A stretch of DNA of 64,000 bases from Acidobacteriaceae bacterium dw_441 (GTDB lineage Bacteria > Acidobacteriota > Terriglobia > Terriglobales > Acidobacteriaceae). The position numbers and the translations under genes are program-made. The notes under the pieces are model-generated. The model saw nothing but the letters and a program-made list of their open reading frames with translations. It was not told the DNA's origin and ran no database searches. Of this stretch, positions 63,287 to 64,000 are shown piece by piece. Position 1 is the stretch's first letter, and each line of letters opens with the position of its first letter. The stretch is from positions 248,001 through 312,000 of the forward strand of contig JAAVVA010000005.1 of the NCBI GenBank assembly GCA_018449715.1, in the 5' to 3' direction.

Positions 63287-64000
63287 TTACTTCAGGACGA
63301 TGATGCCCCAGGGGCCCTTTCCTGCCTTGACCTTGCGGATGACGGTGTTATCAGCCACGTTGACCGCAGTGACATCGTTCGAGGGGCCATTGGCAGAGTA
63401 GAGCGTCTTTCCGTCGGGCGAAAGCGCGATGCCCCACGGACGTTGGCCGACCTCGACCGAGCCCATCACCGTGTTCGTCGCGGTGTTGATCGTGAAGACC
63501 TGGTGACCGCGGCCCGTGCTGACGTAGAGACGGCTGCCGTCCGGCGACAGCAGCACATTCATCGGCTTGATGACGCCCGGCTTGCCAAGGGAGATGGTCT
63601 TGAGGATCTTGTACTTCTGCGTGTCGACGAGGACGACGGTGCCGTCGTTTTCCGCGTTGATGTAAGCGCGCTTTCCGTCCGGCGTGAAGGCGATGTTGCG
63701 AGGACGATGGCCAACCTTGAAGGTCTTCACGATCTTCGCGGCCACAGGGTCGAGCACTGCAATCTCGCTGGTCTCCTCCGAGGTCACGTAGACATACTTG
63801 CCGTCCGGCGTAACCTTCACGCCCTCGGGCTGCGCGCCGATCTTCAGCGTCTTGACGATTGTGCCGGAGGCGATATCGAGGATGCTGACGCCCGAGATAT
63901 CCTCGTTCGAGATGTAAAGCTGCTTGCCATCGGCGCTGACGTCGAAGTTCTCCGGGTCCGAGCCTCCGGTGATGGTCTTCACCAGCTTCCTCTGGGCTAC
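63287..64000 (-). CDS. YVTN-family beta-propeller protein, C-terminal part (start beyond window)
   Basis: At least 238 residues of repeated propeller blades, each of about 42 residues with a VxxxPDGKxxYV turn and a pair of strands (FDVSADGKQLYIS, VTPDGKYVYVTS, FTPDGKRAYINA, LSPDGSRLYVST, LSPDGKTLYSANG). The reading frame continues past 64000 upstream of the ATG at 63982, so the true start is outside. Such YVTN propellers are usually exported and bind surface polymers or cytochromes. Ends four bases from the anti-sigma gene on the opposite strand. Confidence 0.87.
   Translation of the reverse strand, partial: VAQRKLVKTITGGSDPENFDVSADGKQLYISNEDISGVSILDIASGTIVKTLKIGAQPEGVKVTPDGKYVYVTSEETSEIAVLDPVAAKIVKTFKVGHRPRNIAFTPDGKRAYINAENDGTVVLVDTQKYKILKTISLGKPGVIKPMNVLLSPDGSRLYVSTGRGHQVFTINTATNTVMGSVEVGQRPWGIALSPDGKTLYSANGPSNDVTAVNVADNTVIRKVKAGKGPWGIIVLK

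Overview
The window is a chromosomal segment of about 58-60% G+C, most likely from an Acidobacteriota of the Terriglobia/Acidobacteriaceae type. The evidence is two very large TonB-dependent receptors with an N-terminal carboxypeptidase-regulatory (Cna-B-like) domain, a winged-helix/PD40 membrane protein, a methionine synthase split into two genes, a MerR-TPR protein and a VWA-free, enzyme-rich housekeeping background. This assignment is inference from gene families; no 16S rRNA is present.

Region by region. 1-9.3 kb: the 5' end of ligA, an SDR oxidoreductase, split metH, a Cpx-like two-component system divergent from a Spy/CpxP-like periplasmic gene, a secreted 25-residue repeat protein, and OsmC preceded by a rhodanese remnant. 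9.4-24.3 kb: two TonB receptors, each next to exported or secreted enzymes (a coupled pair of Nif3-like proteins with a Tat-type leader, a DUF1349 protein, a metallo-beta-lactamase-fold hydrolase), and a frameshifted winged-helix/PD40 protein. 24.4-26.5 kb: a graveyard of gene pieces (epoxide hydrolase core, serine recombinase with a one-base frameshift, tail of an SDR enzyme fused to it). 26.7-35.7 kb: small detoxification-type enzymes (SDR, four alpha/beta or SGNH hydrolases, a SRPBCC-like protein) under TetR and AraC regulators; two clear inverted-repeat operator candidates lie in the divergent intergenic regions.

35.7-46.0 kb is an accessory region next to tRNA-Pro(TGG). It holds a compact three-gene cassette: a TerB_N/TerB/TerB_C protein, a BrxD-like DUF2791 P-loop ATPase, and an Lhr/BrxHI-like superfamily 2 helicase. 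The last two are signature BREX type 2 components, but no BREX methylase, PglZ, PglW or BrxC is visible, so this looks like a stand-alone TerB-ATPase-helicase system, probably DNA-directed stress response or phage defence. Downstream are a truncated OLD-family ATPase and a truncated tyrosine integrase that meet tail to tail.

46.0-52.6 kb: tRNA-Pro, DUF4112, tRNA-His, DUF72, a YheT-type hydrolase, and tRNA-Arg(TCT), into whose 3' end a 3.0 kb minimal element has integrated. That element is bounded by perfect 55 bp repeats and carries a tyrosine integrase that appears to need a -1 frameshift (slippery heptamer plus hairpin), three tiny genes coupled by GTGA overlaps, and about 900 bp of GC-rich hairpin-dense DNA with no credible gene. 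52.6-64 kb returns to housekeeping genes: a secreted protein, MFS exporter, MerR-TPR protein, a hemE-hemH-hemG(Y) operon with 4 bp overlaps, purS, inorganic pyrophosphatase, tRNA-Ser(GCT), ribokinase, an ECF sigma/anti-sigma pair and the 3' part of a YVTN beta-propeller gene.
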